The notes beneath the pieces were generated by a model. It did no database searches, was not told where the DNA came from, and saw nothing but the letters and a program-made list of their open reading frames with translations. Shown piece by piece: positions 1 through 10,349 of a DNA stretch of 64,000 nucleotides; the stretch's first letter is position 1; every line of letters starts with the position of its first letter. Both the position numbers and the translations under genes were made by a program. Origin of the DNA: Janibacter cremeus (GTDB taxonomy: Bacteria > Actinomycetota > Actinomycetes > Actinomycetales > Dermatophilaceae); NCBI RefSeq assembly GCF_013409205.1, contig NZ_JACCAE010000001.1, positions 62,001 through 126,000 of the forward strand, given 5' to 3'.

Positions 1-293
1 GCGGCCAGCAGCAGCGGGTGGCCGTTGCCCGGGCCCTGGTCACCGGCCCCGACGTCCTCTTCGCCGACGAGCCGACCGGCGCCCTCGACTCGCGCTCGTC
101 CACCCAGATGCTGTCCTTCCTGCGCTCCAGCGTGCGCGAGTTCGGCCAGACCATCGTCATGGTCACCCACGACCCACGCGCCGCGTCCTACGCCGACCGG
201 GTCCTGCTCCTGGCCGACGGCCGCCTCGCGGGCGAGCTGCACGACCCGACCGAGGACTCCGTCCTCGCGGCCATGAAGGGCCTGGGTGAGTGA
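1..293 (+). CDS. ABC transporter ATP-binding protein, MacB/LolD type (C-terminal part, cut by window edge)
   Basis: Only the last ~96 residues are present; the frame is open from base 3 and the true start lies upstream of the window. The visible part opens in the ABC signature (GGQQQRVAVARAL), followed by Walker B with the MacB-typical sequence VLFADEPTGALD and the switch histidine in VTHDPR. It hydrolyses ATP in the cytoplasm to drive the FtsX-like permease encoded next. Its stop overlaps the permease start (GTGA), so the two are one translationally coupled operon. The substrate cannot be told from sequence; antibiotic, peptide or lipoprotein export are the usual roles of this family. Confidence 0.93.
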   Translation, partial: GQQQRVAVARALVTGPDVLFADEPTGALDSRSSTQMLSFLRSSVREFGQTIVMVTHDPRAASYADRVLLLADGRLAGELHDPTEDSVLAAMKGLGE

Positions 294-2770
294 CGATGCT
301 GAGCCTCTCCCTCGCCTCGCTGCGCCACCAGTCCCGCCAGTACCTCGCCCCGGGCCTGGCCGTCGTCCTCGGCGTCGCCTTCGTCGCCGCCACCCTCGCC
401 CTGACCGGCACGCTGTCCTCGTCCGTGCGCGCTGCGGTCGCCGGCCAGTACGCCCCCTACTCCGGCGTCGTCGTCCCCGGCCCCGACGGGCCCATCCCGG
501 AGGACCTGGCCGCCCAGGTGGCCGGCATCGACGGCGTCGAAGCCGTGGATCCCGTCCGCAGCGGGTCCGCCATGCTTCGCGGCGGCGGTGGCGAGTCCTT
601 CGCCATGGTCACCACCGAGTCCGAGATCTCCCCCCACCCGCTGGTGCAGGGACGCATGCCGGGCAGCGCGAGCGAGATCGCCCTGAGCGAGACCGTCGCC
701 GCGGGCAGTCAGCTGGACGTCGGAGAAAGCGTCCGGGTGGCCGCCCTGTCGGGTGGGGAAGACTCCACGACCCGGGCCACCGTCGCCGGGATCGTCGATG
801 TCGCCGGTGACCCCCGCTACGCCGGTGGCACCCCAGCGGTCTTCGCCACCGCATCGGGGGTCACCGAGCTCACCGGCGCGACCGGGTGGGAGGAGATCGA
901 CGTCGTCGGGTCCGGCGACGAAGAGGCGACGACCGCCGCCCTCCGCTCAGCACTCGAGGCGGAGGGGGCCGACGTCACCGTCCGTACCGCCACCGCCCAG
1001 GCTGATGAGCAGGTCAGGCAGTTCTCCGGAGGGACGAACTTCATCTCCATCTTCCTGCTCGCCTTCGCGGCCATCGCACTCTTCGTCTCCGCGATCGTGA
1101 TCGCCAACACCTTCTCCATCCTGCTCGCCCGACGCGCCCGGGAGACCGCGCTGCTGCGTGCGGTGGGCTCCACCCGCGGCCAGGTCATCCGCTCCGCGCT
1201 GGTCGAGTCGCTGGTGGTCGCCGTGCTCTTCGCCGTCACCGGAGTGCTCGTCGGCATCGCTGCCGCGTGGTGCCTGGCACGGATCGGGTGGGCGCTGGCC
1301 GGGGACACGCTCCCCGATCTCGTCTTCACCGTGGCGCCCCGCGCCGTGCTGGTCCCCGTCGTCGCAGGGGTGGTCGTGGTGCTCGTGGCTGCGCTGCGAC
1401 CGGTGGTCCGCTCCTCACGGGTGGCGCCGCTGGAGGCGCTGCGACCTGATGCAGCCCTGACCGCCGGCTCCCGCGCCGGACGGTGGCGGATCGTCGTTGG
1501 TGCTCTGCTCGTGCTCGGCGGCTCCGGCGCACTCGTGGCCGGCGCTGCCCTCCCCTCGGTGCTCGTCGGTGTGGCCGGTGGTCTGGTCTCCTTCACCGGC
1601 GTCATCCTCGTGGGCACCGTGCTGGTGCCCTGGGCCGTCCGGGGCGTGGGACTGGTGGCGGCGCGGCCCTTCGGTCCGGCCGGCCGCCTGGCCGTGGACA
1701 ACGCGGTGCGCAATCCCGCCCGGGCGGCCGCCACCGCCTCCGCCCTGCTCGTCGGCGTCACCCTGGTGACGATGACCGCCGTCGGGGCGGCGACGGCCCG
1801 CGCCGCGGTCACCGATTTCATCAACGGGCAGTACCCGGTGGATGTGCTCGTCGAGGGCATGGACGTCACCGACTCGTCCGCTGCCGCCATCGGCCGCGTC
1901 GACGGCGTGGTGGACACCGCCGCCCTGACCGGCACGACCGCAACCGCCCTCGTCGGCGACACGTCCACCGAGACGATGGTCGCCGGGTTGTCGCAGGACG
2001 TCGATGACGTCGTGCGCGCACCGGACGTGATGCCCACGGTCAGCGAAGGATCCGTCACGATCTCCGAAGGCGCAGCCGGTGTTGCGGACATCTCCTCCGG
2101 GGATCGCGTGGTCATCCAGGGACCGGACGGGCGGGTGGCCCTCACCGCGCGGGTCGAGGGCGGCTTCGAGACGGCGTGGCTGGTCAGCCCGGCGACGCTG
2201 GGCGAGATCGATCGGGGTCCTGCCGACCGGGCGCTCCTCGTCCGACTCGAGGACGGCGCCGACGTCCAGGCCACCGTCGACGAGGTAAAGGCGTTGGCGG
2301 CGGGTATCGAGCAGGGTCGGGTCAGCGGCGGTGCCCCCGTCCGGGCGGCCAACATGCAGGCCCTCGACACCGCACTCGTGGTGGTTCTCGCGCTGCTGGC
2401 GATCTCCGTGATCATCTCCGTCGTCGGCATCGCCAACACGCTGTCGCTGAGTGTCATCGAGCGCACCCGGGAGTCGGCACTCATGCGGGCCTTGGGCATG
2501 ACCAGGGGTCAGCTGCGCGGGATGCTCGGTATCGAGTCGGTCCTGCTGGCCCTCGTCGGTGTCGTCCTGGGGGGCGCTCTGGGGATCGGCTACGGCCTCG
2601 CGGGGGTGCAGGCTCTCTTCGGTGAGCAGATCGCGGTCAGTGCGACCCTGCCGTGGGGGCAGCTCGCCGCCATCGCTGCGGTTGCCGTCGTCGCGGGGCT
2701 CCTCGCCTCTGTGCTGCCGGCCCGGCGGGCGGCGCGCGTCTCCCCCGCGCAGGCGCTGGCGGTCGAGTAG
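290..2770 (+). CDS. ABC transporter permease with two FtsX domains
   Basis: An 826-residue membrane protein made of two similar halves. Each half has a large extracytoplasmic MacB-like region and an FtsX permease domain. The first FtsX domain starts near residue 250 and carries the ARETALLRAVGSTRGQV motif; the second starts near residue 690 and carries RESALMRALGMTRGQL. Further hydrophobic segments lie around residues 15-40, 310-370 and 400-450. This is the fused actinobacterial form, in which one chain replaces a permease dimer. The GTG at 290 overlaps the ATPase stop by 4 bp; an ATG two codons further in (296) is an alternative. Together with the preceding ATPase it probably forms a complete exporter or mechanotransmission pump of unknown substrate. 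Confidence 0.93.
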   Translation: MTMLSLSLASLRHQSRQYLAPGLAVVLGVAFVAATLALTGTLSSSVRAAVAGQYAPYSGVVVPGPDGPIPEDLAAQVAGIDGVEAVDPVRSGSAMLRGGGGESFAMVTTESEISPHPLVQGRMPGSASEIALSETVAAGSQLDVGESVRVAALSGGEDSTTRATVAGIVDVAGDPRYAGGTPAVFATASGVTELTGATGWEEIDVVGSGDEEATTAALRSALEAEGADVTVRTATAQADEQVRQFSGGTNFISIFLLAFAAIALFVSAIVIANTFSILLARRARETALLRAVGSTRGQVIRSALVESLVVAVLFAVTGVLVGIAAAWCLARIGWALAGDTLPDLVFTVAPRAVLVPVVAGVVVVLVAALRPVVRSSRVAPLEALRPDAALTAGSRAGRWRIVVGALLVLGGSGALVAGAALPSVLVGVAGGLVSFTGVILVGTVLVPWAVRGVGLVAARPFGPAGRLAVDNAVRNPARAAATASALLVGVTLVTMTAVGAATARAAVTDFINGQYPVDVLVEGMDVTDSSAAAIGRVDGVVDTAALTGTTATALVGDTSTETMVAGLSQDVDDVVRAPDVMPTVSEGSVTISEGAAGVADISSGDRVVIQGPDGRVALTARVEGGFETAWLVSPATLGEIDRGPADRALLVRLEDGADVQATVDEVKALAAGIEQGRVSGGAPVRAANMQALDTALVVVLALLAISVIISVVGIANTLSLSVIERTRESALMRALGMTRGQLRGMLGIESVLLALVGVVLGGALGIGYGLAGVQALFGEQIAVSATLPWGQLAAIAAVAVVAGLLASVLPARRAARVSPAQALAVE

Positions 2771-2869
2771 TCCGGCTGGTGGTGGGGCGGCGCAGGGGGC
2801 CGCTCCGCCACCGGCGCCGTCCGCGGGTCGACGGGAGTGTCGGACCGCAGCGTTGTCGGTGCCCCCTCA

Positions 2870-2875
2870 TAGCGT
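2870..2875 (+). promoter_or_regulatory. Candidate -10 element of sbcD (leaderless start)
   Basis: TAGCGT fits the actinobacterial TANNNT -10 pattern and lies 7 bases before the sbcD ATG, so transcription may begin at the start codon. No good -35 is visible. A GGGGA stretch just before the ATG is too close to be an ideal ribosome site. Inference from spacing only. Confidence 0.4.
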
Positions 2876-2882
2876 GGGGACC

Positions 2883-4058
2883 ATGAAGTTCCTCCACACC
2901 TCCGACTGGCACCTGGGCCGCTCCTTCCACGGGGTGGGGCTGCTCGGTGCGCAGTCCGAGTTCGTGGACCACCTCGTGTCGACGGTCCGCGAGCAGGGCG
3001 TGGACGCGGTCCTGGTGTCCGGGGACGTCTACGACCGGGCGCTTCCTCCGCCCGACGCCGTGCGGCTGCTCTCGGAGGCGGTGACGCGCCTGATCGACGC
3101 CGGGTCGCAGGTGATCATCTCCAGCGGCAACCACGACTCGGCGATCCGCCTCGGCTTCGCCTCCGACCTGCTCTCCCGGGCCGGTCTGCACATCCGCTCC
3201 AGCCTGGGTTCGATCGGGACACCGGTCATGGTGGGTGACGCAGCGGTCTACCCACTCCCCTACCTGGAGCCGGCCGCGTCGTCGGTGACCGAGGAGCTGG
3301 GCGTCGACAAGCGCACCCACACCGCGGTGCTCGGTGCCGCGATGGACCGGGTGCGGGCGGATGCAGCGACGCGCGGTCCGAGGACGATCGCCATGGCGCA
3401 CTGCTTCGTCGGTGGTGGTGCCACGAGCGATTCCGAGCGTGACATCAGCACCGGCGGGGTGGCGATGGTCCCGACGAGCACCTTCGACGGTGTCGCCTAT
3501 GCGGCACTCGGGCACCTGCACGGGTCCCAGCAGATCGACGACACGGTTCGCTACAGCGGCTCACCGCTGGCCATGTCCTTCAGCGAGACCCACCACACCA
3601 AGGGCACGTTGCTGCTCGACCTGGACGTCGACGGCCGGGTGCAGGTCGAGCAGGTCGAGGCCCCGGTCCACCGGCGCTTGGCGCAGGTTCGCGGCACCCT
3701 AGAGGAGGTCCTCGAGCACCCGCGTCATACCGGGGCGGAGAGCGCCTGGGTCCAAGTCACGCTGACCGACCCGATACGTCCCGTCGGGGCCCTGGAGCAG
3801 GTGACCCGGCGGTTCCCGCACGTGCTGCAACTGCGCTTCGACCCGCAGGGCGAAGCTCTGCCCGTCCGCAGCTACGCCGCCAAGGTCGCTCATCGGGAGC
3901 CGCTGGAGGTGTGCTGCGACTTCGTCGAGGACGTGCGACGCGGGGCCGGCGCCGACGAGGCCGAGACCCGACTGCTCCGGGACGCGCTCGAGGCCGGACG
4001 TGCGGCACGCGGCGACCGGGAGGACGAGGGCCGCGCGCGCGAGCGCGGTGCGGCATGA
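2883..4058 (+). CDS. sbcD: Exonuclease subunit SbcD
   Basis: A 391-residue Mre11-type metallophosphoesterase, the nuclease subunit of the SbcCD complex that cuts DNA hairpins and protein-blocked or palindromic ends in the cytoplasm. Phosphoesterase motifs are visible in order: HTSDWHLGR at the N-terminus, SGDVYDR, SSGNHDS and, later, LGHLHGS, which supply the two-metal ligands. I chose the ATG at 2883 because family members begin directly with MKFLHTSDWHLG; the open frame further upstream has no family similarity. The stop overlaps the sbcC start by 4 bp (ATGA), so the two subunits are translationally coupled. Length is normal for the family. Confidence 0.96.
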   Translation: MKFLHTSDWHLGRSFHGVGLLGAQSEFVDHLVSTVREQGVDAVLVSGDVYDRALPPPDAVRLLSEAVTRLIDAGSQVIISSGNHDSAIRLGFASDLLSRAGLHIRSSLGSIGTPVMVGDAAVYPLPYLEPAASSVTEELGVDKRTHTAVLGAAMDRVRADAATRGPRTIAMAHCFVGGGATSDSERDISTGGVAMVPTSTFDGVAYAALGHLHGSQQIDDTVRYSGSPLAMSFSETHHTKGTLLLDLDVDGRVQVEQVEAPVHRRLAQVRGTLEEVLEHPRHTGAESAWVQVTLTDPIRPVGALEQVTRRFPHVLQLRFDPQGEALPVRSYAAKVAHREPLEVCCDFVEDVRRGAGADEAETRLLRDALEAGRAARGDREDEGRARERGAA

Positions 4059-7000
4059 GGCTCCACCGTCTCACGGCGACCGCCTTCGGCCCCTTCGCCG
4101 GGACGGTGCACCTCGACCTCGAGGACCTCAGCGGCTCGGGCCTCTACCTCATCCACGGACCGACCGGCTCGGGCAAGACGAGCCTGCTGGACGCCATCTG
4201 CTTCGCGCTGTATGCCAACGTCCCCGGCGACCGACTCACGACGTCGCTGCGCAGCCAGCACGCGGCGGCGACCGAGCCGACCACAGTCGTCCTGGAGCTG
4301 ACGCTGGCCGGTCGGCGTCTGTGCGTCACGCGCAGCCCGGCCTACGAGCGGCCCAAGAAGCGCGGTACCGGCACGACCACCGAGCAGGCACACGTCCAGC
4401 TGGAGGAGTACGTCAGCGGCCGCTGGCAGACGCTCAGCTCGCGCATCGACGAGACCGCGCGGGTGCTCGACGACCTGCTGGGCATGGGCCTGGACCAGTT
4501 CCGACGTGTGGTCATGTTGCCTCAGGGCGACTTCGCCGCCTTCCTCCGCGCCACCGACGAGGAGCGCAGGGAAGTCCTCGAGCGGCTCTTCGACGTCACC
4601 GACTACGTGGCCGTGGAGCAGCACCTGACCGTCCAGCGGCAGGAGGCGCAGGCAACCCTGGCCGCTGCCCGGGCGGCACTGGCCGGGCACACCGGACGGC
4701 TGACCGAGCTGCTCGCCGGGACGGACGTCGACCTGTCGGAGCTCATCGAGCCCGACGAGCCCCTGGACCACCTCGCTCCCGCGGACCTGCTGTCGCTCGT
4801 GGACACCATCGACACGGCACTGGAAGCGCATGCGGGCGAGATCATGGCCCTCGTCGACGACGCCCGGAGCCGGGCGAAGAGCGAGCGCGTGTCGTTGGAG
4901 GTCGCTCGTCGACAGGAGGAGCGCCGGCGGCGGGGCCACCGGGCCCATTCCGTGCTCGACACGCTTGCCGAGGACGCGGACGAGCACCGTGCGCGTCGCC
5001 GCCGTCTGGCACGGGCGAGGGAGGCCGTGGCGGTCCTGCCGCACATCGGGGCCGCCGAGCGCGCCCGCACGTCCGTCACCACGGCAACAGCCACCCGCGA
5101 CGAGGCGATGGCGTCCCTGCCGGAGGCCGGTCAGGACCTCACGACGCTGCAGGAGGAGCTCACCGACCACGACGAGGTCCTCGCAACGGCCAGGCACGAG
5201 TCGCAGCGGCTCGAGCGTCTCGTCCGCGACCTGCCACGGTCGACGGCAGCCATCGACGACCGCGAGGAGACAGTGGCCGTGGCCGCCACGGCCCTGACCG
5301 CGGCCCGGACGCAGGCCGAGGAGACCGAGTCCACCCGAGGCCAGGTCCAGCGGGCCCAGGAGCGCCTGGACCAGCTGACGCCGCTGGTCACTTCCCTGAC
5401 CGAGCTGAGCACGGCCCGCTCGTCCGTGGCGGTGCTGCGGGACGAGGTCCGGAGTACGACTGACCTGCGCCAGAGCGCGCACGAGAGTGTCCTGGCGCGA
5501 CGCGAGCGTGTACAACAGCTGGTCCAGCAGCGCCTGGACACCATGGCCGGCGAGCTGGCCACGCAGCTCGTCGATGGTCAGGCCTGCGCCGTCTGCGGCT
5601 CACCCGACCACCCGGCACCCGCGCCCGCGGTGCACCAGGTCACGCCCGAGCAGATCGAGACGGCACGGGGAGAGGTCGAGACCGCCGAGGCCGTACTCGG
5701 GAGGGCCCGTGACCGGGACGAGTCCGCCGCCTCACGCCTCGGGCTCGCCGCGGCCAAGGTCGAGGACCTGGTGCTCACCGTCACCCGGATCGTCGCCGAG
5801 AACGACCTCCTCGACATCGATGCAGAGCAGGACCTGTCCGGGCCCCTCGTGGACCTCGAGGAGCAGCGAGCGCGCCTCGTCGATGTCGCCGCCCGCCGGG
5901 ACGCCGTCGATCAGGCCGTCGAGTCCTGCGCGAGTGCGGTCACCCGTGCGGTGACGGCCCACGACGAGGCGACGGCCGTTCTCGCGGAGGCCCGAGTGCG
6001 GCACGAGCAGGTACTTCAGGAACAGGCCGACTGCACGCGCCGTCTGGTGCAGGCCCTCGAGGCACACGACGACGGGTGCCCGTGCGGTTCGCTCGTACCC
6101 CCGGACGGGGAGCCACCGACACCGGGGGGGGCTGGAGCACCAGGCGCTGCCACCGAGCCGGACCTGCAGCGCACGCCCGAGGCTCTGGCCGCGGCCGTCA
6201 CCGCCGCAGTGCGTGGGCACCGTGCCGACCTCGCTGCCACCGATCGGGCGATCGCCGCGAGGACCGACCTCGATCACAGGACGACCACCCTCGACGAGGC
6301 GGAGGGCCTGCTTGCTGCCGCCCTGGCCGAGGCAGCCTTCGACGATGCCGACGCCGTCGCTGCTGCAGCCCTGCCCCGGACGGCACTCGCCGAGCTCGAG
6401 CAGGTGGTCGACGACCACGAGGCCCGGCGTGCAGCCGCCACGGCGGTCCTCGAGGAGGACGACGTCGTTGCGGCGATGCAGGAGGAGACGGTTGATCTCG
6501 ACGACCTCGGCGTCGCTGCCGAAGAGGCACGCGTCGCCGCCGAGGTCGTCTCCCGTCGTCAGGCGTCCGCGGAGACGGTACGGACGCAGTTCACCACCCT
6601 GCGGGACCATGTCCGCCGTGTGTGTGCGCAACTCGGCCCCACGGCCGAGCACGCCGCTGTGGTGACCCGCATGGCCAGCCTGGTCACCGGGACGAGCTCT
6701 GACAACGACAAGCGGATGCGACTGTCGACCTTCGTCCTGGCGGCCCGGCTCGAGCGCATCGTCGAGCTGGCCAACGAGCGTCTGGTCGACATGGCCGACG
6801 GACGCTACGAGCTGGGCCACGACGACTCAGGCGCCCGGGGCCAGCGCCGCGGGGGGCTCGGTCTCGTCGTGCGAGACCTGTGGACCTCCCGCGTGCGGCC
6901 GACCACCAGCCTGTCCGGTGGCGAGTCCTTCACGACGTCGCTGGCCCTGGCCCTGGGCCTCGCGGATGCCATTCGCGAGGAGTCCGGTGGTCAGGAGTTC

Positions 7001-7219
7001 GGCACCCTCTTCGTCGACGAGGGATTCGGCAGCCTCGACCAGGACAGCCTCGAGCAGGTCCTCGACGTCCTCGACCGCCTGCGCGACGGCGGCCGCACCA
7101 TCGGCGTGGTCAGCCACGTCACCGAGATGCGCACCCGCATCCCTACCCAGGTGCAGGTGCACAAGACCCAGCAGGGCTCCACCGTCTCCGTCGTCGGCAC
7201 CACCCCCGACGTCGCCTGA
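4055..7219 (+). CDS. sbcC: Exonuclease subunit SbcC (SMC-like ATPase)
   Basis: A 1054-residue Rad50-type ATPase that partners SbcD. Walker A is GPTGSGKT at residues 35-42; two long Glu/Ala/Arg-rich coiled-coil arms flank a zinc-hook CxxC (CAVC, residues 511-514) at mid-protein. The ABC signature LSGGE lies near residue 953 and Walker B with its catalytic acid (LFVDEGFGSLD) near 980. The ATG at 4055 overlaps the sbcD stop. A second close Cys pair, C675-P-C677, lies in a Pro/Gly-rich break of the second coiled-coil arm; it is not a usual SbcC feature that I know of. No downstream gene is co-directional. Confidence 0.96.
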   Translation: MRLHRLTATAFGPFAGTVHLDLEDLSGSGLYLIHGPTGSGKTSLLDAICFALYANVPGDRLTTSLRSQHAAATEPTTVVLELTLAGRRLCVTRSPAYERPKKRGTGTTTEQAHVQLEEYVSGRWQTLSSRIDETARVLDDLLGMGLDQFRRVVMLPQGDFAAFLRATDEERREVLERLFDVTDYVAVEQHLTVQRQEAQATLAAARAALAGHTGRLTELLAGTDVDLSELIEPDEPLDHLAPADLLSLVDTIDTALEAHAGEIMALVDDARSRAKSERVSLEVARRQEERRRRGHRAHSVLDTLAEDADEHRARRRRLARAREAVAVLPHIGAAERARTSVTTATATRDEAMASLPEAGQDLTTLQEELTDHDEVLATARHESQRLERLVRDLPRSTAAIDDREETVAVAATALTAARTQAEETESTRGQVQRAQERLDQLTPLVTSLTELSTARSSVAVLRDEVRSTTDLRQSAHESVLARRERVQQLVQQRLDTMAGELATQLVDGQACAVCGSPDHPAPAPAVHQVTPEQIETARGEVETAEAVLGRARDRDESAASRLGLAAAKVEDLVLTVTRIVAENDLLDIDAEQDLSGPLVDLEEQRARLVDVAARRDAVDQAVESCASAVTRAVTAHDEATAVLAEARVRHEQVLQEQADCTRRLVQALEAHDDGCPCGSLVPPDGEPPTPGGAGAPGAATEPDLQRTPEALAAAVTAAVRGHRADLAATDRAIAARTDLDHRTTTLDEAEGLLAAALAEAAFDDADAVAAAALPRTALAELEQVVDDHEARRAAATAVLEEDDVVAAMQEETVDLDDLGVAAEEARVAAEVVSRRQASAETVRTQFTTLRDHVRRVCAQLGPTAEHAAVVTRMASLVTGTSSDNDKRMRLSTFVLAARLERIVELANERLVDMADGRYELGHDDSGARGQRRGGLGLVVRDLWTSRVRPTTSLSGGESFTTSLALALGLADAIREESGGQEFGTLFVDEGFGSLDQDSLEQVLDVLDRLRDGGRTIGVVSHVTEMRTRIPTQVQVHKTQQGSTVSVVGTTPDVA

Positions 7220-7356
7220 CACCAAGACGGCCGCCCGACCCAGAGAGCGGATGGAGGGACAGGGGTGGTACGGCTCAGGCAGAAGTCCGGACCCGTGGTC
7301 ACGGTGAGGGCACCGGTGAAACGAGTGCGGACTTCGCGCCAAGGACCGCCGTTGTT

Positions 7357-7381
7357 CCTTTGTCCGCTACACGGACGAAGG
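7357..7381. terminator. Weak hairpin between convergent sbcC and gcvP
   Basis: A 10-bp stem (CCTTTGTCCG with CGGACGAAGG, one G-T wobble) and a 5-base loop lie directly after the gcvP stop. There is no T-run, as is common in high-GC actinobacteria. The rest of the 167-bp gap, 7220-7386, shows only a distant 8-bp inverted repeat (GAAGTCCG at 7282-7289 and CGGACTTC at 7328-7335). Confidence 0.4.
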
Positions 7382-7386
7382 CTGGG

Positions 7387-10293
7387 TCACCCGATCTCGG
7401 CGAGCTCCTCCGGCGAGGGGCAGGAGCACACGAGGTTGCGGTCTCCGTAGGCGCCGTCGATGCGGGCGACCGGCGGCCAGTACTTGTCCGCAGCATCCAC
7501 CCCGACGGGGAAGACCGCGGACTCGCGACTGTACGGACGTTCCCATTCGCCGGTCAGCGACGCAGCGGTGTGCGGTGCCCGGCGCAGCATCGAGGTGGCG
7601 ACGTCCTCTCCCTTCGCCACGGTCTCGATCTCCCCACGAATGGCGATCATCGCGTCGCAGAATCGGTCGATCTCGCCCTTGTCCTCCGACTCGGTCGGCT
7701 CGATCATGAACGTTCCCGCGACCGGAAAGCTCATCGTCGGGGCGTGGAAGCCGTAGTCGATCAGCCGCTTGGCGACGTCGTCGACGGTCACGCCCGTGTC
7801 CTTGGTCAGCTGCCGCAGGTCGACGATGCACTCGTGGGCGACGATCCCACCCGGGCCGGCGTAGAGCACCGGGTACTGCTCCCCCAACCGCGCTGCGACG
7901 TAGTTGGCGCTCAGGACTGCCAGCTGCGTGGCGCGGCTGAGCCCGCCTCCACCCATCAGGCGCACGTACGCCCACGAGATCGGCAGGATGCCTGCCGAGC
8001 CGTACGGCGCGGCGCTGATCGGACCGACACCGGTCGGCGGGCCCGCAGCCGGAGCGAGCGGGTGGTTGGGCAGATACGCCGCGAGGTGCTCACGCACCGC
8101 CACCGGACCGACGCCCGGACCACCACCACCGTGCGGGATGCAGAAGGTCTTGTGAAGGTTCAGGTGGCTCACGTCCGCACCGAACTTGCCCGGCTGGGCC
8201 AGACCGACGAGCGCGTTGAGGTTGGCCCCGTCGACGTAGACCTGACCACCGGCGTCGTGGACGAGGCCGCACAGGTCGGCAATGGTGTCCTCGAAGACAC
8301 CATGGGTACTCGGGTAGGTGACCATGATCGCGGCGAGGTCGTCGCGGTGCTGCTCGATCTTCGCCCGCAGGTCGTCCATGTCGATGGTGCCGCCCTCGGC
8401 GCTCTTGACCACGACGACCTTCATCCCGGCCATGACCGCGGAAGCGGCATTGGTGCCGTGCGCACTCGCGGGGATCAGGCAGATGCGGCGCTGCTGCTCA
8501 CCCTGGGCGGCGTGGTGGGCCCGGATGGCGAGCAGGCCGGCGAGCTCTCCCTGGGATCCGGCGTTGGGCTGCAGGGAGACCGAGTGGTATCCGGTCACCT
8601 CGCTGAGCCAGCCGCTGAGCTGAGTGACGAGCTCCCGGATGCCCACCGTCTGCTCGTCCGGGGCGAAGGGGTGCAGCCCGGCGAACTCGGGCCAGGTGAT
8701 GGCCGCCATCTCGGTGGTCGCATTGAGCTTCATGGTGCACGAGCCCAGCGGGATCATGCCGCGGTCGAGGGCGAAGTCCCGGTCGGACAGCCGACGCAGG
8801 TAGCGCAGCATCTGCGTCTCACTGCGGTGCTCGTGGAAGACGGGGTGGGTCATGTACTCACTCGTGCGCAGCAGCGCCGGGGACCACTGTGGGCAGACCT
8901 GCGCAGCGTGCGAGCCGTCGACCTCGTCCTCGTCGACACTGCTGGCGTTCACACCGAAGGCCCCGGCCACCGCGGCGACCTCGCTCGGGTCGCTCGTCTC
9001 GTCCACGGACAGCAGGACGGTGTCGGCGTCGTGGCGCCAGATGTTGACCCCGGCCTGCAGTGCGGCGGCGACGACCTCGTCGGCACGTCCGGGGACGCTG
9101 ACCCGTAGCGTGTCGAACCACGGTGCGTCGTTGACCTCGATGCCGCCCGCGCGGAGCGTGGCCGCCAGTGCGACCGCGGTGCCGTGGACCCGCTCCGCGA
9201 TTGCGCGCAGCCCGTCCGGCCCGTGGTAGACGGCGTACATCGAGGCCATGACGGCCAGAAGCACCTGGGCGGTGCAGATGTTGCTCGTCGCCTTGTCGCG
9301 TCGGATGTGCTGCTCGCGGGTCTGCAGGGCCAGCCGGTAGCTGGCTCGGCCCTCGGCATCGACGGACACTCCGACCAGTCGCCCCGGGAGAGTGCGCTCG
9401 AGCCCCGCACGAACGGCCATGTACCCCGCGTGCGGTCCGCCGAAGGCCATCGGGACGCCGAAGCGCTGGGTGGTGCCCACGGCGACGTCGGCGCCCCACT
9501 CCCCCGGTGCGGTGAGCAGGGTCAACGCCAGCAGGTCGGCTGCTGCTGCCACGAGCGCGCCGGCCTCGTGCGCCGCGGTCGCCAGCGCGCTCCAGTCGGT
9601 GATCGTCCCGTCCGCGGCGGGGTACTGGACGAGCACCCCGAAGACCTCGCGGTCCCCTGCCGCGGTGCGCAGCTCCTCGGTGGTCGTGACACCGGTCAGG
9701 TCAGCACTGACGACCTCGATGCCCAGAGGCACTGCTCGGGTGTCGATGACGGCACGCGTCTGCGGGAAGGCGTTGGTGTCGATGAGCATGACCGCGTCCT
9801 TGGCGACCTTGCTGGAGCGACGCATGACGGTCATGGCCTCGGCTGCGGCGGTGCCCTCGTCCAGCAGGGACGATCCGGACGTCTGCAGGCCGGTCAGGTC
9901 GGCGACCATCGTCTGGAAGTTCAGCAGCGCCTCGAGGCGCCCCTGGCTGATCTCCGGTTGGTAGGGCGTGTACGCCGTGTACCACGCAGGGTTCTCCAGG
10001 ACATTGCGCTGGACGACTGCCGGCGTGATCGTGCCGTAGTAGCCCAGTCCGATCATCGAGGTCATCACGGTGTTCTTGGCCGCGAGGGCCCGCAGCTCCT
10101 CGATGACGGCGAGCTCGCTGGCAGCCGCCTCGATGTCGACGGACTCCGTCTGTCGGATGGCAGCGGGGACGGCAGTGTCGCACAGGGCTTCCAGACTCGG
10201 CTGGCCGATGGCCTCGAGCATCTGCTGGACATCGCTCCCTCGGGGGCCGATGTGACGACCGACGAACTCGGACAGGGGGGTAGAGGCGCTCAT
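7387..10293 (-). CDS. gcvP: Glycine dehydrogenase (aminomethyl-transferring), P protein of the glycine cleavage system
   Basis: A 968-residue single-chain P protein that decarboxylates glycine using pyridoxal phosphate and passes the aminomethyl group to the lipoyl arm of GcvH. The PLP lysine is K715 in [16 protein letters not shown], followed by the glycine-rich loop typical of the family. The N-terminal half contains the paralogous non-catalytic repeat, as expected. The ATG at 10293 is preceded by GGGAG at good spacing; a longer in-frame extension upstream would run into the riboswitch leader and lacks family similarity. A glycine riboswitch sits in its leader. gcvH lies about 2.7 kb away on the same strand; gcvT is not in the window. 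Confidence 0.97.
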   Translation of the reverse strand: MSASTPLSEFVGRHIGPRGSDVQQMLEAIGQPSLEALCDTAVPAAIRQTESVDIEAAASELAVIEELRALAAKNTVMTSMIGLGYYGTITPAVVQRNVLENPAWYTAYTPYQPEISQGRLEALLNFQTMVADLTGLQTSGSSLLDEGTAAAEAMTVMRRSSKVAKDAVMLIDTNAFPQTRAVIDTRAVPLGIEVVSADLTGVTTTEELRTAAGDREVFGVLVQYPAADGTITDWSALATAAHEAGALVAAAADLLALTLLTAPGEWGADVAVGTTQRFGVPMAFGGPHAGYMAVRAGLERTLPGRLVGVSVDAEGRASYRLALQTREQHIRRDKATSNICTAQVLLAVMASMYAVYHGPDGLRAIAERVHGTAVALAATLRAGGIEVNDAPWFDTLRVSVPGRADEVVAAALQAGVNIWRHDADTVLLSVDETSDPSEVAAVAGAFGVNASSVDEDEVDGSHAAQVCPQWSPALLRTSEYMTHPVFHEHRSETQMLRYLRRLSDRDFALDRGMIPLGSCTMKLNATTEMAAITWPEFAGLHPFAPDEQTVGIRELVTQLSGWLSEVTGYHSVSLQPNAGSQGELAGLLAIRAHHAAQGEQQRRICLIPASAHGTNAASAVMAGMKVVVVKSAEGGTIDMDDLRAKIEQHRDDLAAIMVTYPSTHGVFEDTIADLCGLVHDAGGQVYVDGANLNALVGLAQPGKFGADVSHLNLHKTFCIPHGGGGPGVGPVAVREHLAAYLPNHPLAPAAGPPTGVGPISAAPYGSAGILPISWAYVRLMGGGGLSRATQLAVLSANYVAARLGEQYPVLYAGPGGIVAHECIVDLRQLTKDTGVTVDDVAKRLIDYGFHAPTMSFPVAGTFMIEPTESEDKGEIDRFCDAMIAIRGEIETVAKGEDVATSMLRRAPHTAASLTGEWERPYSRESAVFPVGVDAADKYWPPVARIDGAYGDRNLVCSCPSPEELAEIG

Positions 10294-10349
10294 GAGGCTC
10301 CCTTGGACGCGTGGGGGTACAAAGCCAGCCTCCCCTTCTGTCACGCCGA

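Noticed and set aside
817-2499. 560-codon open frame antisense to the FtsX permease
   Set aside because: No recognisable domain; Ser/Thr/Arg/Ala-rich composition typical of a shadow frame in high-GC DNA; the plus-strand gene is a clear permease.
3890-5515. 541-codon open frame antisense to sbcC
   Set aside because: Mirror of the sbcC coding frame; no motifs or ribosome site.
6880-9108. 742-codon plus-strand frame across the sbcC end and gcvP
   Set aside because: Runs through two real genes in a non-coding frame; composition is Arg/Gly/Val/His shadow type.
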